64,000 nucleotides of DNA from positions 1 through 64,000 of the forward strand of contig JADFZQ010000010.1 of NCBI GenBank assembly GCA_015232455.1, given 5' to 3'. This document shows positions 36,501 to 43,880 of this stretch, one piece after another. Within the stretch, counting starts at the first letter, position 1. The number at the start of each line of letters is the position of its first letter. The notes below the pieces were generated by a model, which was not told the origin of the DNA, did no database searches, and was given only the letters and a program-made list of their open reading frames with translations. This DNA comes from Desulfamplus sp. (GTDB lineage Bacteria; Desulfobacterota; Desulfobacteria; Desulfobacterales; Desulfobacteraceae). The translations under genes were made by a program, and so were the position numbers.

Positions 36501-38267
36501 TTATTTACTTGTAGGATATGTAATTGTTGCTGTTGAAGTACCACCTGTTGTAGTAGCAGCGGTTATATCTATATTTCGGCTGGTAACCCCGACAGTTCCC
36601 ATGCTGTCTGTGGCAACAAGAGTAATTGAATTTCCACTACCTTGAAACTTTGAAAGATCAACTCTAACGGATGAAGTCAATCCGCCTGAACCAGCAACCT
36701 CCTGAGATTCTAGTTTTTCTGCCTGATTACTACTATACCATTCAAGGTGGTTAGTTGTAAGAGAGCCATCTTCAGCATCTTGTGCAGTGCCATAAAAAGT
36801 AATAAAACCTGATGCTGAAACAGTTGTTGTTGTAGTTGGAGGATATGTGATTGTAGGGACAGGAGGTGTGTTTGTTCCAATATTTATGATAACAGAATCA
36901 ATTCCAGAAGCCCCCCAATCATCTTTTGCCACTAAAGTTATTATATGCTCGCCATTTGCCATGGCTTTGTTAGCAAGTGCATCAACATTATCTGTTTTTA
37001 TATTTAGGCTCTCGCCAGTTCCAAGCAAACCATCAATTTGAGAGTACCATTCAAGGCTTTTACCTGAAAGATTACCATCTTCTGCATCTGTAGCTGTCCC
37101 TTGAAAATTTATATACTCTCCAGGGGCAAAGGTTTTACAAAGAGTAGAGGTAGTAGTTGTGCTATCTATGGGACATGTTTCAGGCGGATTGACTATTGTA
37201 GCAACTGGATTGCTATTTACAACATTAATTGTAATAGATGCCTGTGCTGTTCCTGAATTCCCTTTTGCTTTAAGATAAATTGTATGTTCACCCTCTTTTA
37301 ATGGTTCGTAATCAAGAGATTGCACACTTCTTGTGTCAAGTTTAAACTCATTGCCTGTAAAGAGTTTTCCATTTTTTGAAGATACCCATTCTAAATTTTC
37401 ACCAGTAATAACAGTTCCATCATAGTCTGTAGCACTTCCTGTAAAATTAATCATATCTCCAGCCTTAACACTGTAGCTATTAGGTGTGGTGGTAGATGCA
37501 GAGCTATCAGCAGTTGCTGGGCTTGTAATTTTAACAACTGGAGATGATGATGCACTTCCAACAGTGATGATAATAAAAGCACTTCCGCTCTTACCTTTGG
37601 TGTCTGTTGCTGTAAGGGTGATTGTATGTTGTCCTTTTGATAAAATAGTGCTTGTTATTGTTCCACCTGTTCCCATAGCACCATCAATGTTTGAACTCCA
37701 TAAAAGTGATGAATCAGCAATTGCATTTGCTTTATAGTCCTTTGCAGTGCCTGTAAATGTTATTGTCTCCCCTACATTAAAAATTAAATCACCAGAAGGG
37801 GCTGTAATGGAAACTGTTGGTTCAGCGGTTGATGTTGAAGAGTCCCCAACTGTAATGGTAATAGAGTCAGAGTCAACAGTATTATTTTTGCTATCTAAAA
37901 GAGTAAGGGTTATTGTGTGAGTTCCAGCAGTTAAAGTTGCAAGATTAAAACTTGCTGTTGTGCCAATAGCTCCATCTAAATTAGAGTTCCAAGAATATGT
38001 ATAGGTCTCTGTAGATACAGCATCTGATATTTGTCCTACAAATGCTATAGAATCCCCTTCTGCAAAAATCTTATTATTAGAAGGAGAGACAATTGCAATC
38101 CCTGCTGGTGGTGTTACTGGCGTTGCTGTGCTATCCCCACTATCTCCGCTTGTGGCAATTATCGTAAACAATCCCGCAACGATTGAAATAAGAATACCGA
38201 AAAATTTTAAAGCCTGTATGTTATTTTTCTTAAAATTTTTATTTTTATAATCATTAAATTTAATCAT
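36501..38267 (-). CDS. Secreted protein with five Ig-like repeats
   Basis: A 588-residue protein of the same repeat family as its downstream neighbour. One hydrophobic segment near the N-terminus (about residues 20-40, FFGILISIVAGLFTIIATSG) acts as signal or anchor; there is no lipobox cysteine. Five Ig-like repeats follow, each with an I(S/T)xP start, a GE(S/T)(I/L)xF(T/V)G turn and GTHTITLTxxD. The C-terminus ends in a Thr/Ser-rich tail (ITYPTSK) with no sorting signal. It probably forms an operon with the 1537-residue protein. Extracellular matrix or adhesion is inferred from architecture only. Confidence 0.78.
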   Translation of the reverse strand: MIKFNDYKNKNFKKNNIQALKFFGILISIVAGLFTIIATSGDSGDSTATPVTPPAGIAIVSPSNNKIFAEGDSIAFVGQISDAVSTETYTYSWNSNLDGAIGTTASFNLATLTAGTHTITLTLLDSKNNTVDSDSITITVGDSSTSTAEPTVSITAPSGDLIFNVGETITFTGTAKDYKANAIADSSLLWSSNIDGAMGTGGTITSTILSKGQHTITLTATDTKGKSGSAFIIITVGSASSSPVVKITSPATADSSASTTTPNSYSVKAGDMINFTGSATDYDGTVITGENLEWVSSKNGKLFTGNEFKLDTRSVQSLDYEPLKEGEHTIYLKAKGNSGTAQASITINVVNSNPVATIVNPPETCPIDSTTTTSTLCKTFAPGEYINFQGTATDAEDGNLSGKSLEWYSQIDGLLGTGESLNIKTDNVDALANKAMANGEHIITLVAKDDWGASGIDSVIINIGTNTPPVPTITYPPTTTTTVSASGFITFYGTAQDAEDGSLTTNHLEWYSSNQAEKLESQEVAGSGGLTSSVRVDLSKFQGSGNSITLVATDSMGTVGVTSRNIDITAATTTGGTSTATITYPTSK

Positions 38268-38304
38268 TTTATTCCTCTTTTATTGTTAATTTTATTTTTA
38301 TATC

Positions 38305-38526
38305 TCATGCAGCTTTATAAATTACAGGGCAATAACGAGCTTCTGGTATTTGTTTGCCAGACGTTCTGCAAACCTCAAGCCATGCTTGTTTTGCCTTTAA
38401 CACCTCTTCTAATGCCTCCTGAGGCGTATTTCCAAAAGCAGAACAATATTTTAAATCAGGTATATCTGCGATATATCCTTCATCATCTTTACTGTAAAAG
38501 ATATTAATATGGTAATAATATTCCAT
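38305..38526 (-). CDS. hicB: HicB-family antitoxin
   Basis: A 73-residue protein from the ATG at 38526. A TTG start four codons earlier is less likely because this ATG lies next to the original hicA stop in the usual hicAB layout. The partial RNase H-like HicB fold is clear: FYSKDDEGYIADIPDLKYCSAFGNTPQEALEEVLKAKQAWLE. There is no C-terminal DNA-binding domain, as in the short HicB class. Its cognate hicA just upstream is frameshifted, so the antitoxin may have lost its partner. Confidence 0.85.
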   Translation of the reverse strand: MEYYYHINIFYSKDDEGYIADIPDLKYCSAFGNTPQEALEEVLKAKQAWLEVCRTSGKQIPEARYCPVIYKAA

Positions 38527-38527
38527 T

Positions 38528-38780
38528 TCATTCCTCAATTATTTTAAGATTATATCTTTCGATTATTTCCAATAACTGTTTTATTTGATAATCTTTAAGC
38601 CTTACCTTTTACATCTTGTAGATTTAAGAATTCTATTACTTCTGGGTGAGAATAGATATGATGACTTCCATTTATACGTGCTAATTTAAAACCAAAAGCC
38701 TCTGCACAAGTAGTTGCCTCTGAAAATCTGATGTTTTTAGAACCTGAAATAAGTTTATTGAATAACTTTATCTTACTCAT
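38528..38780 (-). pseudogene. hicA: HicA-family toxin with one-base frameshift
   Basis: The frame from 38780 gives a double-stranded-RNA-binding-like HicA toxin (TTCAEAFGFKLARINGSHHIYSHP, with the catalytic His in GSHHIYSHP) but stops at 38595-38597 right after DVKGKA. One extra base near 38597-38598 causes this. Removing it restores KDYQIKQLLEIIERYNLKIIEE and a TGA at 38528-38530, one base before the hicB start, as in normal hicAB operons. The catalytic part is intact and 61 residues could still be made without the last helix. Confidence 0.82.
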
Positions 38781-39291
38781 AATAATTCAACAACAAATAT
38801 CCCAAAAAAGCCCCTGTAATAATGGCTGCAATATCCCAAAAATCAAAAACGCCCGCAATAAAATAATCATCTACGGTGTTCAAAAATTTATACTCATTAA
38901 ACCAATTAGGTATAAGTTTGACAGCAATTGAGTCAAAATATTGCCCAATTTCAAATAGTAAATTTACGCAACACCAAAACAAAGCTGGTGTTAAATATCC
39001 TTTTTTTGAATTTTTAGTCAAATTTGAATTGTCTGCCAAATCTCTATTTTCATTAAAAGACCCTGTAATCAGGGTAAAAGAGAAGGTATGCAAAAATGAG
39101 GCTATACTCTTGTCAAAAGCCCCAAAGAGATTTTTATAAAGTCCAATAAAGTTATCTCTATCAAGACTATATCCAATGCTATTCAAAAATTCTCTTACAA
39201 ACCAAGTAGATTTAAGTGGGCGATCGGTTAAATAGATAAGGCTACCCAAAAATAAGCCAGCAAGACCAACAATAAAACTTTTCTTTTTCAT
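38773..39291 (-). CDS. VanZ-like integral membrane protein
   Basis: A 172-residue protein with an N-terminal hydrophobic helix (FIVGLAGLFLGSLIYL) and further helices at about 100-118 and 148-170. The C-terminal half has LLFEIGQYFDS and, near the end, FDFWDIAAIITGAFLGYLLL, which resembles the FD(x)xDIxAxxxG motif of VanZ-like proteins. The function of this family is mostly unknown. It overlaps the FliK-like gene upstream by four bases and the hicA remnant downstream by eight. It may be translationally coupled to the flagellar gene, but a flagellar role is unproven. Confidence 0.6.
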   Translation of the reverse strand: MKKKSFIVGLAGLFLGSLIYLTDRPLKSTWFVREFLNSIGYSLDRDNFIGLYKNLFGAFDKSIASFLHTFSFTLITGSFNENRDLADNSNLTKNSKKGYLTPALFWCCVNLLFEIGQYFDSIAVKLIPNWFNEYKFLNTVDDYFIAGVFDFWDIAAIITGAFLGYLLLNYYE

Positions 39292-40871
39292 ATCATAAGA
39301 TTAAATCCATGCCCTTCAGACTTTAATAACTCCTTGATAATTGACTTTTCAGCTAATTTTTCCGATTCAACAACACGGCATTCAATTTTGTGCACATTAT
39401 AGTCATGTATTTGCAACCTCTCTTTAAGCTCTGGAAGCATAAGTTTAAAAAAATTGGCAATCTCTTCATCAGCAACTTGAAAACCACCTGTGATATTGTT
39501 TTTAAGCACTGAAAAATCTGCCCGAATAGGTCCAAGATTAGTCATATCTAAGAAAAGTGATACTTTAAGAAGTGAGTTCTCTTTTGAATAGGTATTTTCG
39601 TTACCCTTACGATTCTCTCCAAGGTCAATTAATAGTTGACCAAAGCTAAATTGTTCCCCGTTGAGTAAAGGAAATGGGATTATATATTTTCCTGATTCAG
39701 ATAGATGGCTATTTAGAAGTTGAACACTCTCAAGATTCTGGATAAACTCCTTAAAAACATTGATGTTTGGCAACTCTCTATTTTCTAAGGATAATACCTC
39801 AGCAGAACCATCTCCTGAAGTTGCAATAAAATTTAATACAGCCCCTTTTATATCATCTTTAATAATAGATTTTGAAGTTGAATTATCAGCTAAAAATTGC
39901 TGAGTTGCTTTGTTAAGAGAGGGTTCGGTAACGGCATCTTTTAAACTTTCCCCAGATGAAGTTAAAACAGAACTTGAATAGGAAGATGTTTGAGAAACAG
40001 ATTCAAATTTTGGCAAACTATCTGAACCTTTTTTAACCATATCAGCAAGTTTTTTTTCCATTAAAATGCCGCTTTTTTGCAGCAGCTTAGGTAGAAAATC
40101 GACATCTGCCTTTTCTGATTTAAGAGCAATTGACATTAATAAATTCTTTATATCTATAATCTGCTTATCCGGCTGGGCTGAAATCTGCTTATCTGGTTGA
40201 TCTATAATTTGCTTATCTAATTGAGTTAAAATTTGCTTATCTGTTTGAGCTACAAATTGCTTATCTGGTTGAGTTAAAGAAGTCTCTTTTGAATTTGAAA
40301 ATAGAGAGGCTGCAAAGTTTGTGAATCCCTCAAAAGGTTGATTTCTTGCAAGTAGCTGTAATGCAGAATCAGATATTCTACCCAAGCTGTTATTAATAGT
40401 AGAGTTAGAATGTTGATTTGGACTTAAAGGGGTATTTGTTGAAAGTTTTGTTGAACTTAAAGGAGTATTGACTGAAGATTTTGTTGGATTTAAGGGCATA
40501 TTAGCTGAAGATTTTGCTGGATTTAAGGGCGTATTATCTGAAAGTTTTGTTGGATCAACAGAAGACGGTATGCTTCCTGACACAGCTTTTTCTGGGATCA
40601 CCTTCAAAATATTGAGTTGCCCCTGCTCTGTAACTTTAAGCTGAATAGTGTCCCCTTTTGTAAAGTTTGCAGAAGCAGGAGTATCAGCAACCACCTTTTT
40701 ACCAAGAATAAGAAGCTCTGCTTTGTCAGGCGAGATAAATTTAAGAACTTTTGCATCAACTACTTGATTTTTTTCAAGAATTGGAAGGAGGGATTTTTTT
40801 AAAATAGAATCTGTCTTAAGCAACTTCAACTCTAATTTTAAATCTGCTAAAGATAGGCTATTTTTTATCAA
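39288..40871 (-). CDS. Second FliK-like (hook-length-control family) protein
   Basis: A 527-residue protein with TTG start (GGAGAAA upstream). The C-terminal 130 residues resemble the Flg_hook domain of FliK: FSFGQLLIDLGENRK, VSLFLDMTNLGPIRADFSV and FFKLMLPELKERLQ. The N-terminal half is long, disordered and polar, with two repeat types: Pro/Thr/Ser units like NPTKSSVNTPL (about residues 115-150) and an eight-to-nine-residue (Q/I)xPDKQI(I/S) series (about 200-245). The canonical fliK is at the other end of the cluster, so this is a paralogue. It may control another aspect of export switching or be a divergent ruler. Confidence 0.68.
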   Translation of the reverse strand: MIKNSLSLADLKLELKLLKTDSILKKSLLPILEKNQVVDAKVLKFISPDKAELLILGKKVVADTPASANFTKGDTIQLKVTEQGQLNILKVIPEKAVSGSIPSSVDPTKLSDNTPLNPAKSSANMPLNPTKSSVNTPLSSTKLSTNTPLSPNQHSNSTINNSLGRISDSALQLLARNQPFEGFTNFAASLFSNSKETSLTQPDKQFVAQTDKQILTQLDKQIIDQPDKQISAQPDKQIIDIKNLLMSIALKSEKADVDFLPKLLQKSGILMEKKLADMVKKGSDSLPKFESVSQTSSYSSSVLTSSGESLKDAVTEPSLNKATQQFLADNSTSKSIIKDDIKGAVLNFIATSGDGSAEVLSLENRELPNINVFKEFIQNLESVQLLNSHLSESGKYIIPFPLLNGEQFSFGQLLIDLGENRKGNENTYSKENSLLKVSLFLDMTNLGPIRADFSVLKNNITGGFQVADEEIANFFKLMLPELKERLQIHDYNVHKIECRVVESEKLAEKSIIKELLKSEGHGFNLMI

Positions 40872-40899
40872 AGAAGTTTCTCCATCTCATCAAACAATC

Positions 40900-41652
40900 T
40901 TAGCCTTCCATTTTCATAAATTTTTCTTTCAAACTTATGACCAATTGAACTTCACCTCGAGGCACTGATAATTTTGAGGCAATTGCATCAATACCAAGCC
41001 CTTGTTTGTATAACTCAATTATTTTCTGCTGCTGATCGATCAAGCTATCTTCAAAATTATTGCCGTTTGAATCATCTTCATTTAACCACTTAGGATCATA
41101 AAACCCTGAAACAGCCCCTCTAATACCAGAGTTAAGAAGATTTTGTGTATTAGTATGAATTCCAGCGTCATTATTGTTCAAACGACGATTTGGATTACTC
41201 TGGTTTTGATATATAGATTTATCTTTAGAATTTAATATAACTTCTGCTCTGGATAGAAGTAGATTGATACTTATTATCCTTGAGTCAAGTGTATCGTTTA
41301 GTTTTTTGATAATACGTTGTTTATCCTTTATTTGCTGTTCAAACAAGGCAGCTTTTGATTTAGAATCTTTAACCAAAGGCTCGACAAGATCAATAATATC
41401 TTGGGCTGCACGATCGACCATCTCAACAGCAGCTTTTTCACTCATCTTATTGATAAGTTTATCTATTCTTTCAACTACCTCCTGGTGAATTGAGTCAGTT
41501 AAAGGCTCAAGATCATCGCTTTTGATTACATTCAAAAACTCCAGCTCTATTTTCTTAATTTTTTTTACAAATCGCCACAAAAGCATTGCAAGAACAAGGT
41601 TTATAAAGAGTTGGGCAGCAATCCATAATTCAATCAAAAGAAGTTTAGTCAT
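40900..41652 (-). CDS. DUF2802-type flagellar-cluster membrane protein
   Basis: A 250-residue protein with one N-terminal membrane helix (about 6-26), a long charged coiled-coil region (about 30-130), an Asn-rich linker and a C-terminal helix-turn-helix-like segment: IIELYKQGLGIDAIASKLSVPRGEVQLVISLKEKF. This architecture matches DUF2802 proteins commonly placed near flagellar genes of Gram-negative bacteria. The C-terminal part resembles winged-helix sigma-like repeats (YxxGxxxxxIAxxLxxxxGEVxL). It sits upstream of the FliK-like gene with 28 bases between. Function is unknown. Confidence 0.75.
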   Translation of the reverse strand: MTKLLLIELWIAAQLFINLVLAMLLWRFVKKIKKIELEFLNVIKSDDLEPLTDSIHQEVVERIDKLINKMSEKAAVEMVDRAAQDIIDLVEPLVKDSKSKAALFEQQIKDKQRIIKKLNDTLDSRIISINLLLSRAEVILNSKDKSIYQNQSNPNRRLNNNDAGIHTNTQNLLNSGIRGAVSGFYDPKWLNEDDSNGNNFEDSLIDQQQKIIELYKQGLGIDAIASKLSVPRGEVQLVISLKEKFMKMEG

Positions 41653-41730
41653 GCACCTTTTTTACCTCCATTTTCTTTACCTTCTGCCTTACAATTATCT
41701 CATCTCCAAAAAGGAGATACATAATATAGC

Positions 41731-41850
41731 TCTCCTAAATGATTTGTAAAAATATAAATAATCAATATTTATAAGTAGAGGCACACGGTCGTGCATCTCT
41801 ACTTCCAAATCATAACAAAGCAAGCACACATGAATGGAAATAGGAGTGCT
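41731..41850. repeat. Dispersed intergenic repeat, copy 1, with nested palindrome
   Basis: CTCTCCTAAATGATTTGT...AAATATAAATA (41731-41760) and ACAAAGCAAGCACAC...GAAATAGGAGTGCTA (41815-41850) match the copy at 43787-43853. Here they are separated by about 52 extra bases that contain a GTAGAG...CTCTAC palindrome (41773-41804). The insert is bordered by ATA on both sides, which looks like a target duplication. Confidence 0.7.
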
Positions 41851-41868
41851 AATAGCTAATAGCTTAAC

Positions 41869-43317
41869 TTATTGTGAAACAACCTGTTTAACGTATTTCA
41901 TTACAACAACAGGAATATTCATACCATTAAGCCCTTTCAAGCTATCCGCAACATTTTGAGGAAGTCCGCTATATAAGAGTGAAGCCTCAACTGTGATTTT
42001 ACCTTCAAACTCTCCAATATCAATTTTTTCAACCTTCTCTTTCATAGGTTTAAGCCTCTTATCGCTTATTATCTCTCGTGCTTTTGCTAAATTATCAACA
42101 GGATTACCTTTTCCATCTCCAAAAACAGTAGAGTAAGATATCGTATTTGGAGGTAGATAACCCTTTTTGTCAGGAATCCCTGTTTTATAGAGAACATTGC
42201 CCTTGCTATCTTTTACTATAACTTTAAGCCAAACCTGACGAATGTTAGAGACTCCTGTTGGGATTTCATGCCCTGCTCCATTATTTGTTATTCTAATAAT
42301 AATTCTATTTTCTTCACTATTTTGGCTCTTAATATTTTTAGCATCAGCCTTATTCTGCTGTTTAAGTTCAACTTTAGGGTCTATTTTAATATCAACAGAA
42401 TTTTTAAGCCTCTCTTCTGCCATTTTTGAGATGATTGAGATATTTTCTTTACCTTGGCTTTGATCTTGCTCTTTGGAGATAGCCTTATAATGTTCTGGAA
42501 TTGCCATATTTGCACCAACAAAATAGTGTGTAAATATATGCTCTCTCTCAACTGAACCGTCAGCCGCTGTTCCTGGATTTTTGACTCTTTTGGTTGAACC
42601 TGTGGATGGATATTCTGGTCTTTGATACATGTGGCAATCTTGGCACTGAACCCCTTGTTTACTGTATGGGCTTTGCTTCCATTCCTGATAAGTTGTCTCA
42701 AGCCAGACACCTGAGGTTATATGCTTAACATCATGGCATGTTCCGCATAGTTCTGATTTTGTATGAAACTCTGAAAACTCAGATTTGTGATAATCGGAGT
42801 CAGAATCTTTAAAGGGACCTCTTTTAACTCCCGGATCATCTTCTCCATTTCCAGGACTATAGTTAAATTGTGCATTATAAATTGAATAGGCACCTGTGAT
42901 TGAGTGGCAGTAATCACACTGAATCCCTTGCTTTGCTATTGGTGCTATTTTTGTTCTATCATCAGATGTCTTACGAGGAAACCCAGTTATATAACCAACT
43001 GGTGTGTGGCATGTTTGGCAATGCTCAGCTTCCTCTATCTCATCTTTAGAGCTAAGCCCAACAAGACCAGCATTTGCGATCTCATTGAAAATTATATCAT
43101 CAGATGCAAGATTGTGCATTGAGCCTTGCCACTGTTCATATATTTGAGTATGACACCCGCCGCATGTTTCTGGAGAGATAAACTGCGAAAGCTCATAGTG
43201 TTTAGTTTGTTCAGATGCCCATGAGTTTTCATAAAACAGATGAAATGTGCATAGAGCAACTAATAACAATATAGATTGAAAAGAGATAGAGTTAATAATA
43301 GATACTGTTTTATTCAT
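41869..43317 (-). CDS. Periplasmic multiheme cytochrome c (five CxxCH sites)
   Basis: About 482 residues from the ATG at 43317, which gives a clean signal peptide ending near SWA-SEQ. A longer frame from 43359 would put 14 extra residues before it. Five heme-binding motifs lie in the first half (CGGCH, CQTCH, CDYCH, CGTCH, CQDCH), each with a nearby His as possible second ligand. This is a cytochrome c554/NrfB-like arrangement. The C-terminal half (about 300-480) is beta-rich with IRITNNGAGHEIPTGVSNIRQVW. It is presumably a periplasmic electron carrier or reductase subunit. It lies among flagellar genes, which is unusual. Confidence 0.85.
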   Translation of the reverse strand: MNKTVSIINSISFQSILLLVALCTFHLFYENSWASEQTKHYELSQFISPETCGGCHTQIYEQWQGSMHNLASDDIIFNEIANAGLVGLSSKDEIEEAEHCQTCHTPVGYITGFPRKTSDDRTKIAPIAKQGIQCDYCHSITGAYSIYNAQFNYSPGNGEDDPGVKRGPFKDSDSDYHKSEFSEFHTKSELCGTCHDVKHITSGVWLETTYQEWKQSPYSKQGVQCQDCHMYQRPEYPSTGSTKRVKNPGTAADGSVEREHIFTHYFVGANMAIPEHYKAISKEQDQSQGKENISIISKMAEERLKNSVDIKIDPKVELKQQNKADAKNIKSQNSEENRIIIRITNNGAGHEIPTGVSNIRQVWLKVIVKDSKGNVLYKTGIPDKKGYLPPNTISYSTVFGDGKGNPVDNLAKAREIISDKRLKPMKEKVEKIDIGEFEGKITVEASLLYSGLPQNVADSLKGLNGMNIPVVVMKYVKQVVSQ

Positions 43318-43442
43318 AATAAAGATTCTCAATTGTAATTTGTTAATGGGTATAATCATCTATACCTGAAACTGTCATAAATTTAGCTTTTCTATATGCA
43401 AAAAGCCAACTTATGACCGAGAGGAGCATATTTACAATATAA

Positions 43443-43757
43443 TCACGCCACTGTATTAAGAATGTTTCCGGGCAGATCAGGATCACTTTTTCTGGGCTTG
43501 GGTTGATTCTTACGTTGCTCTTTTTTTCTTTTTGCGATTCTGTTTTGCTCTTCCCTCTTCTTCTCCCTTGCATCAACATTGACCTTTCCAGATGTGTCTG
43601 ACGAGACAACTGTAGTCTGTTCAACATTTTCTCTTACAAGCTGTTGTGTCTGAAGATGTCCCGGGTCTGGCTGAACAGGTTTAAGATTATGAGTTGCATC
43701 ATGTGCAAGGTTAGATTGCTGAATTACATGGGCATGAGCTGCTGGTATTGTTGTCAT
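43443..43757 (-). CDS. Small conserved hydrophilic flagellar-cluster protein
   Basis: A 104-residue soluble protein beginning MTTIPAAHAHVIQQSN and ending DLPGNILNTVA, with a middle Lys/Arg/Glu-rich stretch (AREKKREEQNRIAKRKKEQR). I recall similar proteins, with the same MTTIPA(x)HAH start and PG(x)xx(D/N)TVA end, next to fliA and flhF genes in deltaproteobacteria; none has a known role. It has a strong AGGGGG ribosome site. The gene lies 123 bases downstream of the FliL-like/FliM-peptide gene. Confidence 0.65.
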   Translation of the reverse strand: MTTIPAAHAHVIQQSNLAHDATHNLKPVQPDPGHLQTQQLVRENVEQTTVVSSDTSGKVNVDAREKKREEQNRIAKRKKEQRKNQPKPRKSDPDLPGNILNTVA

Positions 43758-43786
43758 GTTACCCCCTTCATACGTTTAACTATAAC

Positions 43787-43853
43787 TCTCCTAAATGATT
43801 TGTGGAAATATAAATAACAGAGCAAGGATACACTAATGAAATAGGAATGCTAT
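43787..43853. repeat. Dispersed intergenic repeat, copy 2
   Basis: CTCTCCTAAATGATTTGTGGAAATATAAATA followed by ACAGAGCAAGG...GAAATAGGAATGCTA, here uninterrupted. It matches the two halves of the copy at 41731-41850 with a few substitutions. Both copies lie between consecutive minus-strand genes. Confidence 0.65.
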
Positions 43854-43880
43854 ATATAAGTTTGATGTAGTTTTTTATAT

